A DNA stretch of 64,000 nucleotides from Jacaranda mimosifolia (GCA_018894105.1 CM032126.1:24154391-24218390); one strand, 5' to 3'. Positions 48,416-61,641 are shown, numbered from the stretch's first letter. Notes: generated from the sequence alone by a model not told the origin. Program-made: numbers and translations.

Positions 48416-50203
48416 CTAATTATTTAATTTGAAAGTAAAACTTATTTCAAATATAAGAACTTACTCCCCGCACCATCTATAAATTCTCAATTTAGTTTTT
48501 ATGTTATTAAAATTTTCAACAAAACTATTTTAATTTTTCGACAATACAATAATGAAGAACTCTTCGTAATTTATTCGAAAGTATATCTTTTATAGGGGAC
48601 AAAATACTTGGAATTTTATTAGAAGCTTATTGATGACCACTAAAATGGTCAATAATTTCAGTCTTTACGTTTTTTAATACATTTACTTACATATCAACTT
48701 TTATATTGGGTATATTTATTTGCATATTTCTGTTTCATAAGAATTTATAAAAAAATATTTTTATATATATGCATATATGAATATTTAGATGTCATAGATT
48801 TAGATCATGAAAGTTTCATTGGAATTAAGTATTATATTATATTATTTGTACATTTTATGTTTGTAAAAGAAATTTATAAGAGATTGATATTTTCTTATAT
48901 ATTGAGTTGAATATTAAATTTATTTATTGCTTTATGATCAATTATATTGATTATTTTGAAAGTGATAAAAACAACTCCATAAAAAATAAATAAATTTTAC
49001 TTATTAAAGTTATATTAAGTATTAAGAAGTATTCTATAACTTTGAAAATACTTTTATGTTACTAATCACGTGCTAAATTGGTAATCAAATAATAAATTAA
49101 TATATAATATAAGTTGTTTTTGTAGATGAGATACTAATTATATATAGATTATATATATTTACTCTATAAACAAATAATTGACATTTTAAAACTTAAAAAG
49201 AACTGATATTTCAAAACTTTAAGTTTGTGAAAATTTTAACTATGACTTTCACATTATTAAGATACCACACTAGAAAACTTTATATTTTTAAAAATTGGTT
49301 TCTTTACTTATTATCTCAAATATGTATATTTATATAATTTAAAAATGTATTGAATAAAATGTTCTTCTACATTTTTTTCTTACTTTGCCTCATTATTTTT
49401 TAAAAACATCTTGCCATTTTAAAAGTCTATGTATATATTATAAAATTAGGGCTACTAATTCTTGACATTTTACAATTTATTCAAATACAGATTATCTTCA
49501 AATTTAATTTTTTAAATGAAGTATCCAATTTATATTATTCAATAATAATATTTTTAAAATATTAAAAAAGATACTATTTATTTTTAATTAGATGAAGTTA
49601 AATAAATCATTTTGTAAAATAAATATTTCAATATTCAAATTATTTTACACATGCTAGTATATATATTCTGAGTATAAATATACGTAATTCGTCTCTCTTT
49701 ATACAACCATTTTATTTTGAGGGAATAAAATCAAATATGGATGTTTTTCTTTTATTTTTTTGATATAAATTTATAAACAGGTCATAGGATATAAATACAC
49801 ACACACACACAATAAAGCTATGAAAAGATACGAGAAACTATATAAATTAATTAATATGTGTTGGTCATTGTGAATAAAGACCTTATATATATAACTAACA
49901 GGCATTTGCAAGTAAATCTCGTGCACATAAGATATTTTTTAGCAATCATATTATTTGTGCACTATATTATATTAAAAATTGACATGAATTTAAAATATAT
50001 ATTTAAAATTTGTATAATTATGAAAATGACACTCACATAAATTAAAATTTTCATAGTCGGATTAAAGAAAAAAATTCAAAAATAATTAAAACATTAAATT
50101 TACATTGATAGGAGAGATTTTAATTTAAAGGACAAATTTAGTATATTTAAAATTTAGTATCATAATTTTCATTTTAAAGACAAAAAATATTTTCTTTCTA
50201 GAG

Positions 50204-50240
<37 letters not shown>

Positions 50241-51250
50241 GACAGAGTGAAGAAAACCATACCTGAATGAAATATTTTCTGTTTCAATTCCCACTGGCTA
50301 CATCTGATCACTTCCTCATGACTTCTTAAATTGAAGTGATCCATGCACGTGTGTAGAGAAATCATTTCAAATTATAATTCACATACAGATATCAAAATTA
50401 TTGTAGTCAATATCTACTTTATTGGCAATTATTTTAGCAAAGATTATATATATATATATATATATTAGTGTGTTATGATGCAGAAAATTCCAGAAAATTT
50501 GGGGGGGGGGGGGGGGGGTCCATAAACCCCCCATACCTATTATACCTAATAAATTGGTGGGAGATCGATCATGCCCACATGGTGGCATGTGATGGGGGAT
50601 GGGATGGTTTTATCATTTTTCACTTTTTTGGGCCATTTCAGTTATAACACTACATTTTATTTTCCATACATACTGTTACTGATATATATATATATATGTA
50701 TATATTTGTAAGTACCAATTTTTGACACTCTATATTAACATAAAGAGGTTGGTCCAGCCAATGACTAGAGCATGTGATATGTGGGATATATAGATTCATG
50801 CATGATTACATTCATGGTTCGCAGAAATGGTCGCGGAGATTGGAACGGAGGCCACCATTCCAATTCCATTACAATGTCATGGAACGGCCGCAGTCGTTCC
50901 GCTCATTTTGTCATTTAAAGTATTTAAAATTTTTTATATTTTATATTAATATATATTTAGTTACTAAAATATTTCATATTTAGAAATTAAAAAATACACA
51001 TAAAATTTAATTTTAAATGAATAAAATAGGAAGATAAACCAAAATAATAATTTAAAACGATAAAGTAAAAATAAAATTAGAAAAGGAAAAGAAAAGAATT
51101 AGAAGGAGACCCCTCCAAAAGAGTCTCTGCAATTAGCAACACCTCATCGGCCATCCCAACTCTCCCGTCGCTTTGCCGCATCGGCCAAACCAACATCATC
51201 TAACAAATTTATGATGTGTGTGAATTTAAATTATATATATATATAAAAGC
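48416..51250. other. AT-rich intergenic sequence upstream of the MIR396b-type gene
   Basis: No coding frame was recognised. It contains an AC run (about 49798-49812), TG/TA runs (50204-50240, 50445-50465, 50683-50700) and an 18-base poly-G (50501-50518). About 50815-50905 is unusually GC-rich for this part, with the imperfect pair GGAACGGAGG / GGAACGGCCGCAG. It could be an old transposon end. Confidence 0.5.
50501..50518. repeat. 18-base poly-G tract
   Basis: A homopolymer G run, flanked by AATTT and TCC. It is prone to length error in assembly. Confidence 0.9.
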
Positions 51251-51357
51251 TTGATGAATGTACCCCACAGAGCACTTGTAAATAAAGCAGGCTGGCTACA
51301 TGTGGGCAAAATTGGCCTTGTTTGTGAAGTGAACCCTACTTTGTTTCCTCCCTTACT

Positions 51358-51365
51358 CTATAAAG
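51358..51365 (+). promoter_or_regulatory. Putative TATA box of the MIR396b-type gene
   Basis: CTATAAAG at 51358-51365 follows a CT-rich stretch and lies about 220 bases before the microRNA. A transcript start near 51385-51395 (ACACACAGAATG) would suit it. A TATATATATATAAAAG at about 51235-51248 is an alternative. Confidence 0.5.
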
Positions 51366-51570
51366 CTGCTTTTCTCACACACACAGAATGTGCTAGAGTG
51401 GTCCATCACACTTTGTATGGGCATGCAAATTTAATATCTTCCACTCCTCCTCCCTCCTTTTTACTGTCTCATGAATGAATATCAACCTTCCGTTTCTCCA
51501 TTTCTCTATATTTCTGTATACTACTTACCAGCCTTTGTTTACCAGTTGAAGAAATAATATATAAGTCCTT

Positions 51571-51685
51571 TCATGTTTTTCCACAGCTTTCTTGAACTTC
51601 TGCTGCTTGAATTTTTGATCCCATATGATTTGATCAGGAACCAGCTCCAACTTAAGTTCAAGAAAACTGTGGGAAAACATGGTAA
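51571..51685 (+). ncRNA. MIR396b: MIR396 precursor, miR396b-type
   Basis: The 5' arm holds TTCCACAGCTTTCTTGAAC followed by TT (51579-51599), the plant miR396b sequence. The 3' arm holds GTTCAAGAAAACTGTGGGAAA less its last base (51656-51676). Paired, these leave 2-nt 3' overhangs at both ends, the Dicer-like signature. All positions pair except one C-A mismatch at mature base 9, and there is a G-T pair near the 5' end. The lower stem continues (CATGTT with AACATG), and the loop side is about 56 bases. miR396 guides cleavage of growth-regulating-factor (GRF) mRNAs and restrains leaf and organ growth. Family identity is certain; the b label follows the mature ending. Confidence 0.97.
51579..51599 (+). 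ncRNA. miR396b-5p: Mature miR396 (5p, ending CTT)
   Basis: 21 nt, starting with T, which favours loading into AGO1. It matches the remembered plant miR396b at every base. Confidence 0.96.
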
Positions 51686-54600
51686 TTCTGGACTTTTCTC
51701 CGGCCGGCAGCCTAAAATCTCCAAAGGGCTTTCTCCACTTCAGCCATCAAAATGCAGCTCTTTTACACTTTGATTCCATGGTAAATTGATTCTTGAATTG
51801 CTCAGGTATTTCAGACCCTAAATGCTTAAGTACTTATGAGTTTCATAATTCAGCCTTGCTTAATTCTTATGATTATTTACCTTGCAAAATTTTGTCTAAC
51901 ATATTGAAATTTGGTATTACGAATAATTATTTTTTTCCACCATTTTTACGGTGTACTTTTAGACTTGTTAATTGTTATTATTATTATACTGTATATGAAG
52001 TTGTTTTGTATTGTACCATTGAGTATTTTCAAATCAAAGAGTGGTGAAAACTGAGAGGTTTTGCAGAGAAGATTCCCTGACCTTTTTTCCTCTTTGTCAT
52101 CAATAATTGATAGTTAATCTTGTTTGCCCTTTTGTTTTGGCCTCCCAGTGATCTCATACATTTCTGGGAAAAAAGGTTAAATTTTGTCACCTACTGTCAA
52201 AGGAAAAAAAAAAAAAAAAAAAAAAGAAGAAGAAGAAGATATCCAGGTTTTTCTTTTTCTCTTTCTGTTTCTTTTATCCACACACAAAGGCATTCACAGA
52301 AATACACATACATACATATATATATATAAGTATACATATACGCACATACTGAAGCTCATGTAGCTAGCCATGACAAAGCTGTTAATGCTTATTGCCTTTT
52401 CAACTGTGCAACTACATTGCAAATATCCAATTATCACCCCATTTTTTTTGAGTAATAACTACTTTTCTTATTTTGCATAAGTTTCAGGAAATGCTTTACG
52501 CAAAATTTAAGATTATATTTTTAATTATACTTATCAATTATGCTGATGCTTCAGTGTTATATATATATATATATATATATATATCTGTGTGTGTGTGTTG
52601 TCCCTTGACTCCTAATGAATAGCATCAACGTTGTTCCTTAAATATTTATATAATGAATGTACCATCTTTGTTTTAATTAACACAACTTCAATCGATTCGC
52701 CTATTATATATACCCCTTGAGAAGCAAGCTGCAGATGAAATCACCTTGTTTCCTACATGATTTGAGCCATCACAGATTGGCCCTTTTTTTAAAATTTTCT
52801 ACTCACAAAGTTGTCATAATTTTACAGTTAGATCAGGAAGGAAAAGAGAGCAAGGGGGTTATTCATAAAGTCATTAAATGTTAGTACAATTTTAGTACCA
52901 AAGTGGATTTACCTAAAAACCTCTATGACATATGGCTGCCTTGCCACGCAAATGAAACAGTTGTGATTGGGAGTGAAGTGGAGATGTCCTTTAAAACTTT
53001 AGCTTACATGACCAGACAATCAGGCATGGTTGTTTTGTAAAGTTCAGAAATATAGTACTACTGGTCATGATGCACAAAGCAATGGCCTTTTCTTTTATTT
53101 TCACTTTTTTTCCCCTACTTGACGTGGTTATATATGTTTAGAGGGATTAATTAATTGGACCACTTTAGCCTTTGAAATTGCATTGTCTTGGCTATTGTTG
53201 CTAGCATTAGCAGAAATAACTAAACAGAAATGTAAAGAGTGCAGCCTTTTTTTAATAATACAAAGCTGCAATTATATGGGTCATTGTCTGCTTGGAAGGC
53301 TTAAATATTAATCATACAAAGGCATTTAGAGCTACATAATTGGTTGTTTGTTGGTCCTGGATTGAAGATTGCAGCGCAAACAAGCTGTAGTTGTTGCCCT
53401 GTTGGTAACCAATGGCAAGGTTCACTGCAGAGTTGATGCAATTGAAAAATTGGTGCAGCACTGTTTGACGTGTAACCTATATTCTTGTACTTGAGCAACT
53501 TAGGAAGATTCTGCCCTTATTTCTCACACACATCCCTCCCCCAAATGAAAAAAGAACTCATAACATACATTATTTGGGTACTTTCATAAGCATTGCATAC
53601 AAAATTAAATAGAGAAAAGAGATATATTGATCCAAACAATGCCAATGAAGGGCTCAAAAGTTTAAGTATGTTCGCAAGAATTCAAGATGATTGAAGTACG
53701 TACTTGATTTTTTCTTTGGACAATCACAATGTTGCTTTTAATTGCATAGTTCTATGAGTTTTATAACATCTGTTACATTATGTTTGGACTTTGGATGGAA
53801 GAGTTTGGATTTGATGAAGGAATTTAAAGTTTATAATTCAAGTGATTATAATATTGTGTGAATCCGAAATGCGACATATATTATATATGTATGCAATTAG
53901 TTGGTAAAATAGCTCAATGTCAGTGCTAAAACATTTAATGTTAATTATAATATAAAATTATTAAAATAATTTTAAAAAATTTATTATTACAAATTTAAAT
54001 TTATCATTTGCCAAATCATTTAATACAAATGCAAAATTTTAAACTTTTGTTGCTCTTGGCAATTCCCATGTTCCACATCAATTGACCTAAAGTTGGGCAA
54101 CTAGTAATTATACTTTTTCCCTCCAAAAAAGTCACATGGTCAAGTGGGATTCAAACATCTTTTTTGCATTTTGCCCTAAAGAGTCAAAATTGACTTATCA
54201 AGCTACCTCTTGCACTTGACTAAATTGACCAGGCAACAGGGCCAACTGCATTTACAGTGCCAAAAGGCTTTAAATTAAAAACACTTTGTTAAATACTTCA
54301 AGTTTCAATATCACCAAAATGCATGTTTTCTCATCACTTCACATTGTTAAGTTTCTAACTTTTTATTTAATTTTTGACGACATACTATTTTGTACTTGGA
54401 TTGTTAATGCATTATATCATATAATTAACTCAAATTTGACTTGAATTTGGATCTAGCTTAGCTACCCATAAATATGAGGATCCCTTAGACCTTAGTTAAT
54501 TTCCTCCGCTGGCTGTTTTATGGCAGAACTCATAGGATGTGTACCTAGTCTATGTATTATGTATAGTTGTTTCACGGATAAATTAAGATAATCTCACAAT

Positions 54601-57600
54601 AGCAAGTAACATTTATATATATATATATATATATATTGAACATTGCAAGGAAATTTAAGAAAAGGAAAAAAAAATGGATTAAAAAGCAATTTGAAAATAC
54701 TTTTCAATAGTTGTATTATTTTTTTTCAATATTATGTCAATCCTTCAAAGTTCTCAAGGGGCGATTTATGACTCATATATTTTGATTCATCAGAACAAGC
54801 GAACGCCAAAATCGGGGACGTCTGACAAGAAGGTTTAGCAGAAAAATTAGTTTAAGGAAAAATTTAGGAACCAATTGAAGTGTTTCAATATTTAATTTAT
54901 CAGCTAACCCATGTACGTTATACTTATTATCATGAAATAGAACTATCCAAAAATCTATATATTCCCTCTTTGTTTTATCCATTAGTTGTCGTAATTTTGA
55001 TAGGCTATTTACTAATGAAGTATCATTAATTAGCAAACTAAAGAGATTTTATATGCACTACTTTCCTGGGAGAGGGCTTCATGCCAGAGAAACATATTTA
55101 ATGTGCTTGCATTTGATGCTGATCATCTGTTACAAGTTACAATGCTTACTAATTGTCCCTTCCGAAATTAATTTTGTGGGTATAGTTAGAAGATAAACAA
55201 ACAACTATAAAAGTTCATATTTCATAAGTTTAAATTACTTGTTACTGCAGAAGTGATGCTATGATTGACTCGTGTGCACAATTTGCTTATGAAAAAATAA
55301 AAAGATTTAGTTATATGACATATAAACATAATGAACTTGAAATAATGATATTCCATGTAGGAGTACAAATTATTGCTGAAATGTGATGGTTGGCTTCAAT
55401 TTGAAAAAATAGGTCAAATGGTTCGTCATTCATTCAAATTGTGGACTTACCCTATTCGAAAATGCAAATTATAACATTGTGAATTAGGGCATGGAATTCT
55501 TTCGAACATAAACAGTCATTTTTTATAAGAAAAACATATATCATAATCATTTTTATTAGTTTACATATTTCATGGTAACAAAGGCATGTGAATATGAGGA
55601 TATATATATATATATATATATAACCACAATCTTAAGGGCGTAGCATCCGTGGAAAAGGAGAAAAATGCCAACGGGAGAGGCAATAATTCTCGTCCCATTG
55701 TGTTTGGAAGGGTAGGTACAGTCATCGTCATGTCCTATTGGCATCTACTTATAATCCCTCAACTTGTAATGAAAAAAAAAGAATTAATCACAAGAAATTT
55801 CATGGACGAGGAATCTTTAACATGTATTTGATGTGATGGCAGTGGACGATTAATGGTGGAGATATGAAATTTGTTGAATAAGAAAAATGGACATATAATG
55901 CAGGCTCCACTGCAATAGTTTGCAAAAGTATATGAAAATTAATATGCCACATTGAAAGAAAAAGGAATTAATTGGTACTAAGTTAGAGATAACATAAAAT
56001 CATCAAAAAAAACTTTAATTTGCTGTCTCTTGATCTCTACTTTTCAATGGTTTTCAAATGTTCCCATCATAAATGGACAAAGAGCAAAGGTAGATGAACT
56101 TTTTCAACTCTTATCTTTATGACCAAATTAAAGCTGATGCATATACATAATACATATTGCACATCAGAGATTCAGGCATACATTTAATTAATTAAATTCA
56201 TAGCTTTCTGACTCAACAAAGATAATTAAGGTGGTTTAAACATTTATGATCAGTACTTGGGGATGTTTAATTTTGGTATTTTCATTTTAACAGATTAATA
56301 TAAGCAGTTGCTAAAAGAGTTGGAAGTTTAAGACAAAACTTCAGCCCACAACCTAGGTGCATGCTGCATCAGCTAAGTAAAGTCATCTTTGCTGCGAGAA
56401 AGGGAGAAAAATGTAAAGCCAAAAGAGACAAAATCTGAGAATCTTGAAGCTCCAATGAAGAAATATTAATGCAGTAAGAGAATAAATGCATCAAATTAAA
56501 GTAAAAAAAATGCTAAAGCAAAACCACAAAATCTTTCTGTAAATAAACAATTTCAAAGTAAAAAGAGAATTATAAAGCTTACAGCAAATAAAACAGAAGG
56601 AAGAATACTTACTGCCCGTAAAAGAATTACTTTATCAGAAAAGAACCCTTAAGCAGGAAATTATAATTTTCAAAATCGCCAGAAAATAAATAGAGAAAAA
56701 ACACATTTTGGACAATTTTGTGCTGCAGAGCTTCTCCAAAATTAAGGGTTAACTCAATAATGGGTGTCATTATCAGGATTTGTAAGACTGTGAATATATA
56801 ATCAAGATTAATTGCTCCAATAATATAGTCCTATTCCAGACTGTCTTTGAATATGAGCCAATTATCAAGTTGTGCATTATTTACATATTAAATTAAAATT
56901 ATTAAAGTTGGATTATGTTGGTTATACCATCCAAAGGAGGGGGCAGGAACATTAGGATCTGATCCACAGGCATGACAGCCTTAACAAGACAAAACAGAAT
57001 TGTTGTATTTCTTGCTACAAAGGATTCCTTTTACCTATTGTTATTTTTCCTTTTTTTTTTTTTTTGTTGGGGGAGGGGGGGTGGGGGGGTGGGTGCGTGG
57101 TTGTAGAGAAAACCCTAGTTTTCTTAAAATATATTTGGCTTTCCTCTGCAAATGTTTCTTTTTCCTCTTTTCCAAGAACCCAGAGGCCCTTGCTCACAAT
57201 TTTTGTGCATTCTTTTTTCCTTTTTTCCTGAAAAATTAATGCTTTAAATACTTAATCTATATAAGTGAATTTAAGGGGTGGTTGCATAGCACAAAGGCAA
57301 TGTGAATTGTGTGGTCCAACTAACATATATATATGTAGCCAAAAATTATTGAAAACTTATGGAGTTTTATTGCCCCTCACTTGATAAAATAAATAACTTG
57401 CAACAACTAAAATTTAAAGCCAACAATATTATGCTTGGTATGAAAACACAGCCTGTGCAAAATAAATGAAAATAATATGTACTAACTACAATAAATTATT
57501 TATACGGTAAATTATTATTCATGAAAAAGGGCTTATCATTTCCCATTTTTTTTAAGCAGCAGTAAGAAAAAGGAAAATGATAGAGACCTGGAGCATATTA

Positions 57601-58160
57601 AGTATAGCAAATAATTATCATAAAATTATCAGTTCATGGACTTTAATTAAGAGAATCCTTTTGTTTATAATTACCAGGGAATTGTTATATTTTTCTGTTA
57701 AATATGAATTTAAGATCCGAAATAAGAATAAAAAAACAAAAAAATAAAACGTCTTTTCTTATCCATGCTCCATGTGTGGTTGAGGGGATACCAATTATCA
57801 AATCCTGTAAAATATCAAGTTCGAGAATTTATACAGAAATTATTTAGAAGAGTTTAGGTACAAATTCAGGATTTGGGAAAAGAAGAAACCATAGGAAAAA
57901 TTCAACGAAAAATCAAAAAGTCAAAATTCAAACAACAAAAATAAATTTCTGCTCAGTATTACCACATAAAATGGAGTAAATTCAAACGGGTTTCACCAGA
58001 TCTAGTCTGCTAACAAAGCAATCATTCATTTGAACAAACTAATGCAGTAAAAAAGACCTAACTGTAGGCATAAAAGAGAATCCAACAGCGGAGAAAGATG
58101 ATAGATGAAATTACCATGCAGTAATACCATTAACTGAAGTTGAATTCTGGTTGACCCTCT
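51686..58160. other. Interval between the two MIR396 genes, no coding gene recognised
   Basis: 6.5 kb of AT-rich sequence. Simple repeats: poly-A with a GAA run (52204-52239), TA runs near 52558-52584, 54615-54634 and 55601-55622, and a T/G-rich block at 57050-57100. Short open frames (for example 53301-53498 minus, and an overlapping minus-strand frame with NSAVNLAIGYQQGNNYSLF) match nothing I know. The pri-miRNA 3' ends should lie here, but I cannot place them. Confidence 0.5.
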
Positions 58161-58166
58161 CCATAT

Positions 58167-58187
58167 CTTCCCACAGCTTTATTGAAC
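58167..58187 (-). ncRNA. miR396a-3p: miR396a-3p (passenger strand)
   Basis: Reads GTTCAATAAAGCTGTGGGAA plus G on the minus strand. It is offset by two bases against the 5p strand, as expected of the duplex. This strand is itself conserved among plants. Confidence 0.93.
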
Positions 58188-58248
58188 CGCAAAGAGGCTG
58201 TACGTCCGATCACCTCCAGTTGCGGGCCATACAGAGATCTGCAGTTTG

Positions 58249-58269
58249 CAGTTCAAGAAAGCTGTGGAA
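58249..58269 (-). ncRNA. miR396a-5p: Mature miR396 (5p, ending CTG)
   Basis: 21 nt, 5' T. It differs from the copy at 51579-51599 only in the last base. Confidence 0.97.
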
Positions 58270-58468
58270 GAATAAGAAGAGGACCATTTCTGAAGAGCCC
58301 TACAAAGCATCATCTACTGCAACCCTACCTAAATAGGGTTTCTTCAAGGAAAGACTATATATGTACACACACAATATATATATATATATATATTTATTTA
58401 TTTACTTATGTGAATATAGAGAAATAGAGAATTGAAAGGTGTAGGTTTAGGGGGAGAGGAGAGGGCGG

Positions 58469-58476
58469 TATTTATA
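58469..58476 (-). promoter_or_regulatory. TATA box of the MIR396a-type gene
   Basis: TATAAATA on the minus strand within CTCCTATAAATACCGCCC, about 200 bases before the microRNA and followed by a CT-rich leader (CCCTCTCCTCTCCCCCTAAACC). A CCAAT-type GGCCAATATT lies about 40 bases further upstream (near 58515-58522). Transcription probably starts near 58440. Confidence 0.72.
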
Positions 58477-58529
58477 GGAGAACTGGAAGTCTGTTCCGCC
58501 AATCCCGAGAAGAATATTGGCCTATTCAA

Positions 58530-61500
58530 AAGCTGACTACGTTTGATCTCATTATTATTATTAATATGTAAATTGTATTTTTGTTTCAGATTAAATATTT
58601 TCTTGCCACGATCATCTAATTAATTATTATCCTTAATCCATTTTAAAAATAATTAATATATAATTAATAATGTGATAGAAATTCCAATATGAAAGTTTAG
58701 AAAATGGAATTAATATAATTACACGATCAAGAGATTAAAAAAAGAATCTCATTTCATCAAATTCTAGTACACATATCATGGTTATATGTGTGGCTAGGAT
58801 GCAGCTAGCCTAGCGGATCCAACGGTAATGTTTGCCCTAATGGGGGTACAAAGAAAGGGTCCCTTCCTAGATCTGTCCATTCTTGGTGATGTATATATGG
58901 ATTCAAAAATTCATCTCTGTGTACCAACCTATTCGGTAGTTAGGGCGACTTTAGTACGTCCTTGGGTTTAATAATCTTATGAATTATTTGTTAATTATTA
59001 ACGAGGGCTAGCTATGTCATATATATTTGCATTATTATATTTTGATTTATTTTCTTAGTTTCGTGAGTCTTTAAATATATTTGATAATTAATCTAAATTT
59101 TTTTGTCATAATTTTCATTATTTCAAATTTATAAAATGGGGCAATTAATTGTATCCCATATGTACCTCAAATTTTAGGGGTTCTTAATGCATGTAACAAC
59201 ATGATACTCTAGTGACGTTGGAAATATTTATCAACTAACCAAAATTAATAAATGTAGAGTAAATATCTATGCGATCTCTAACAAATTAAAAATCATTTTG
59301 GAATATATTTCTGACTGATCTTTTGAAAAAGCATTTATTAGCTAGTATCTTTTAGTTTTGATTATAACTATAATTTATGCATAAAGTGATTATTATTTAC
59401 AACCGACATACTATTATCATTCTAAATATAATGACATTACTACTATCTTACCATAATTTTTTTATTATCTATGTAAAAATTTAAATAAATATATTAACAT
59501 TCATAAAGAATTGAACTATTATATAAAAAAAAAAAAACCTTTCTATTTAATTTATATTATACTATAACAATTGTAGCTAGCCAGCATACCGAGTATTTTA
59601 CAAAAACTCTGAGTTATATATAATTGGTCAGCCACCAAATTGTTTTCACTTCCTTTAATTCTAGTAAGAAATCAATGCAATTTATTTATATAAATCATTT
59701 TAAAATAACTTAATCGTTTCAAAATAAAAGAGAATTTTTTTTAAAATAATAGAAAAGTAGACTAGTCGCTGGCATATATATATAGCATTCATGCAGTAAT
59801 GATAATTAATAATGAGAATACAAGCAATGAGTGGAATATTGGTGGATATACATAGTTGCCAAAATTAAATTTAACCAATCACTTTACACTTTAAAATGAA
59901 AGATATCTATACGTGGAATCTTTCTCTAAAAAATAAATAATTTTATGGGCTAGTTTAGAATTTTGCACTCACACTTATCAACGTTTTCACAAAATTACGA
60001 AATGCAAAATTGAAATTTTCAACTTTAAAATTGATTTAATTGTAATCAACTAATCACCTGACGAAAGTATTCACATTGATTGTAAATACAATCATCCTAT
60101 GAATGATTTAGTTGCAACAAAGTAGAGTTTAGACTAGAATTCTTCACCTAAATAATAGTTCCTTCGAATAATCATGAAAAACCAATTATCAAAGAATTGC
60201 ACGGATCAAAAACTTATCTTAGAATTTATCCATATTATTTATAAAATATCAAGGTTTTAACAAAAATGAATAATTTTACTATGTTATTTAATTAGTTAAT
60301 CGAATTAATCTCGTGTTAAAATATAATTATATGTAGTTTTATTATTTCCACCTTTCCATTGCATTTTTTTTTCCTCTCTCAAATTTTACTTTGTTTCTTT
60401 AAATATTTTACTTATAATAAGTTTTTCTTAAAAGTCAAACTATTGCATTATATAGAAAAATAATTGAATATTTTATTTGTTATATAATAAATATTTCAAC
60501 CAACATATTGAATATGCCAAAATTACTATTAATCCATATAAATATAAATGAACAAACACAAAAGCGTTTTAATTTAAGAAAATGATGATTGAATTAAGAA
60601 ATAGAAAGTGAAAAAAGAAAAAGAGGAAATTAAGAAATGAAAGGGAAAACATTGGAAAGTCCACATGGTGGCATGTGAGGGTGACCCACATCGTGAAAGA
60701 TGACATGCACCCCGTTTTTCCCGGACTAAGGTCTCTCTGTCGGCTATGCTTCTGCTCGACATCTTCTATCGATCTCTACGATGCACCTTCCTACGTATAC
60801 TCCAACACTCTTCTCTCTATCTCTCTCCAATATATAATATTTAATTATATACATGTATTAATATTTTGTATTTATATATGCAAGTACACCATTTATTATA
60901 TTATTACACACACACACACACACACACACAAAAGTATATCAAAAGTTTAATTTCTTGAAACAAATCTAGTCCAAATCTTTGCGATCAATTTAATACCCTT
61001 AAAAAGTTAAAGCACCCTATTATCCCCTTTTTCAATATTCTATCAATATTAATATCTTGTAATTATGGCTTAATCTCATATATTTAAAAATAATTAATAA
61101 AATTCTATGCTACATTAAAAGGAGTTGTTACATATTGATTCGGGGACGTCTACTAGGTTTCACTTGGCCAGTTTATTTGTATTCTCCCTCTAGCTTGAGT
61201 AGATTGAACTATGAAATATAGGATCTAAAATATAGGAAGGGATCATAAGAACATTGGAAAGGAACTAATTCAATAAAGAGAATGAGGTCGTAAATTTGGA
61301 ATACAAATTGTATATAAATAAGGATAAGTAAAAATTATGTAACCTGTCTGATCTAAAGTGTTGCCTCTCGTACGTATGGAATTGTCACATCAAGGTCGCA
61401 CGATGGCTCAATTTTTTCCACCTATGTCATTTGAATGGTCAAAATCTCAAATCGTACTCTGGATCGACTATCAGATAAGTGAAATTCAATGATGAGTACA

Positions 61501-61633
61501 CGGATCTCTTAGATTCTAATATTAGCTATTTTTTCATATTAGAGGGGCAAATTCATCATATAGACCCTTTACTCATATCACACATAAATTGACTATATTT
61601 AGTTTTAATTAAAAATTAGATGCACAAGAATAT
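58530..61633. other. AT-rich sequence beyond the MIR396a-type promoter, no gene recognised
   Basis: No coding domain seen. About 60660-60800 is GC-richer with short frames on both strands that lack motifs. An AC run lies at 60905-60930. The proximal part (to about 59.5 kb) may include upstream promoter sequence of the microRNA gene. Confidence 0.45.
60905..60930. repeat. AC dinucleotide microsatellite
   Basis: Thirteen uninterrupted AC units between TATTATT and AAAAGTAT. Confidence 0.92.
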
Positions 61634-61641
61634 TCCATACC

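Larger units (their letters stand above)
58161..58276 (-). ncRNA. MIR396a: MIR396 precursor, miR396a-type, minus strand
   Basis: On the minus strand the 5' arm carries TTCCACAGCTTTCTTGAAC followed by TG (58249-58269), the plant miR396a sequence. The 3' arm carries GTTCAATAAAGCTGTGGGAA followed by G (58167-58187), the same as the remembered Arabidopsis miR396a-3p. The duplex has 2-nt 3' overhangs and one mismatch at mature base 13. The loop-side sequence (about 61 bases) partly pairs. The gene points toward the miR396b-type gene at 51.6 kb, so the two are convergent. Open frames across it are shadows of the hairpin. The expected targets are GRF transcripts, as for the other copy. Confidence 0.98.

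Noticed and set aside
50815..51180. Possible transposon at the GC-rich GGAACGG block
   Set aside because: No paired termini or target duplication could be found.
53301..53515. Minus-strand frames, one reading NSAVNLAIGYQQGNNYSLF
   Set aside because: The natural-looking frame is only about 55 codons, is closed by a stop upstream (TAG near 53472) and matches no family I know. The overlapping frame is also open, so chance cannot be excluded.
57000..57239. Frames over the T/G-rich block
   Set aside because: Translations are runs of Phe and Gly from a homopolymer region. Not a gene.
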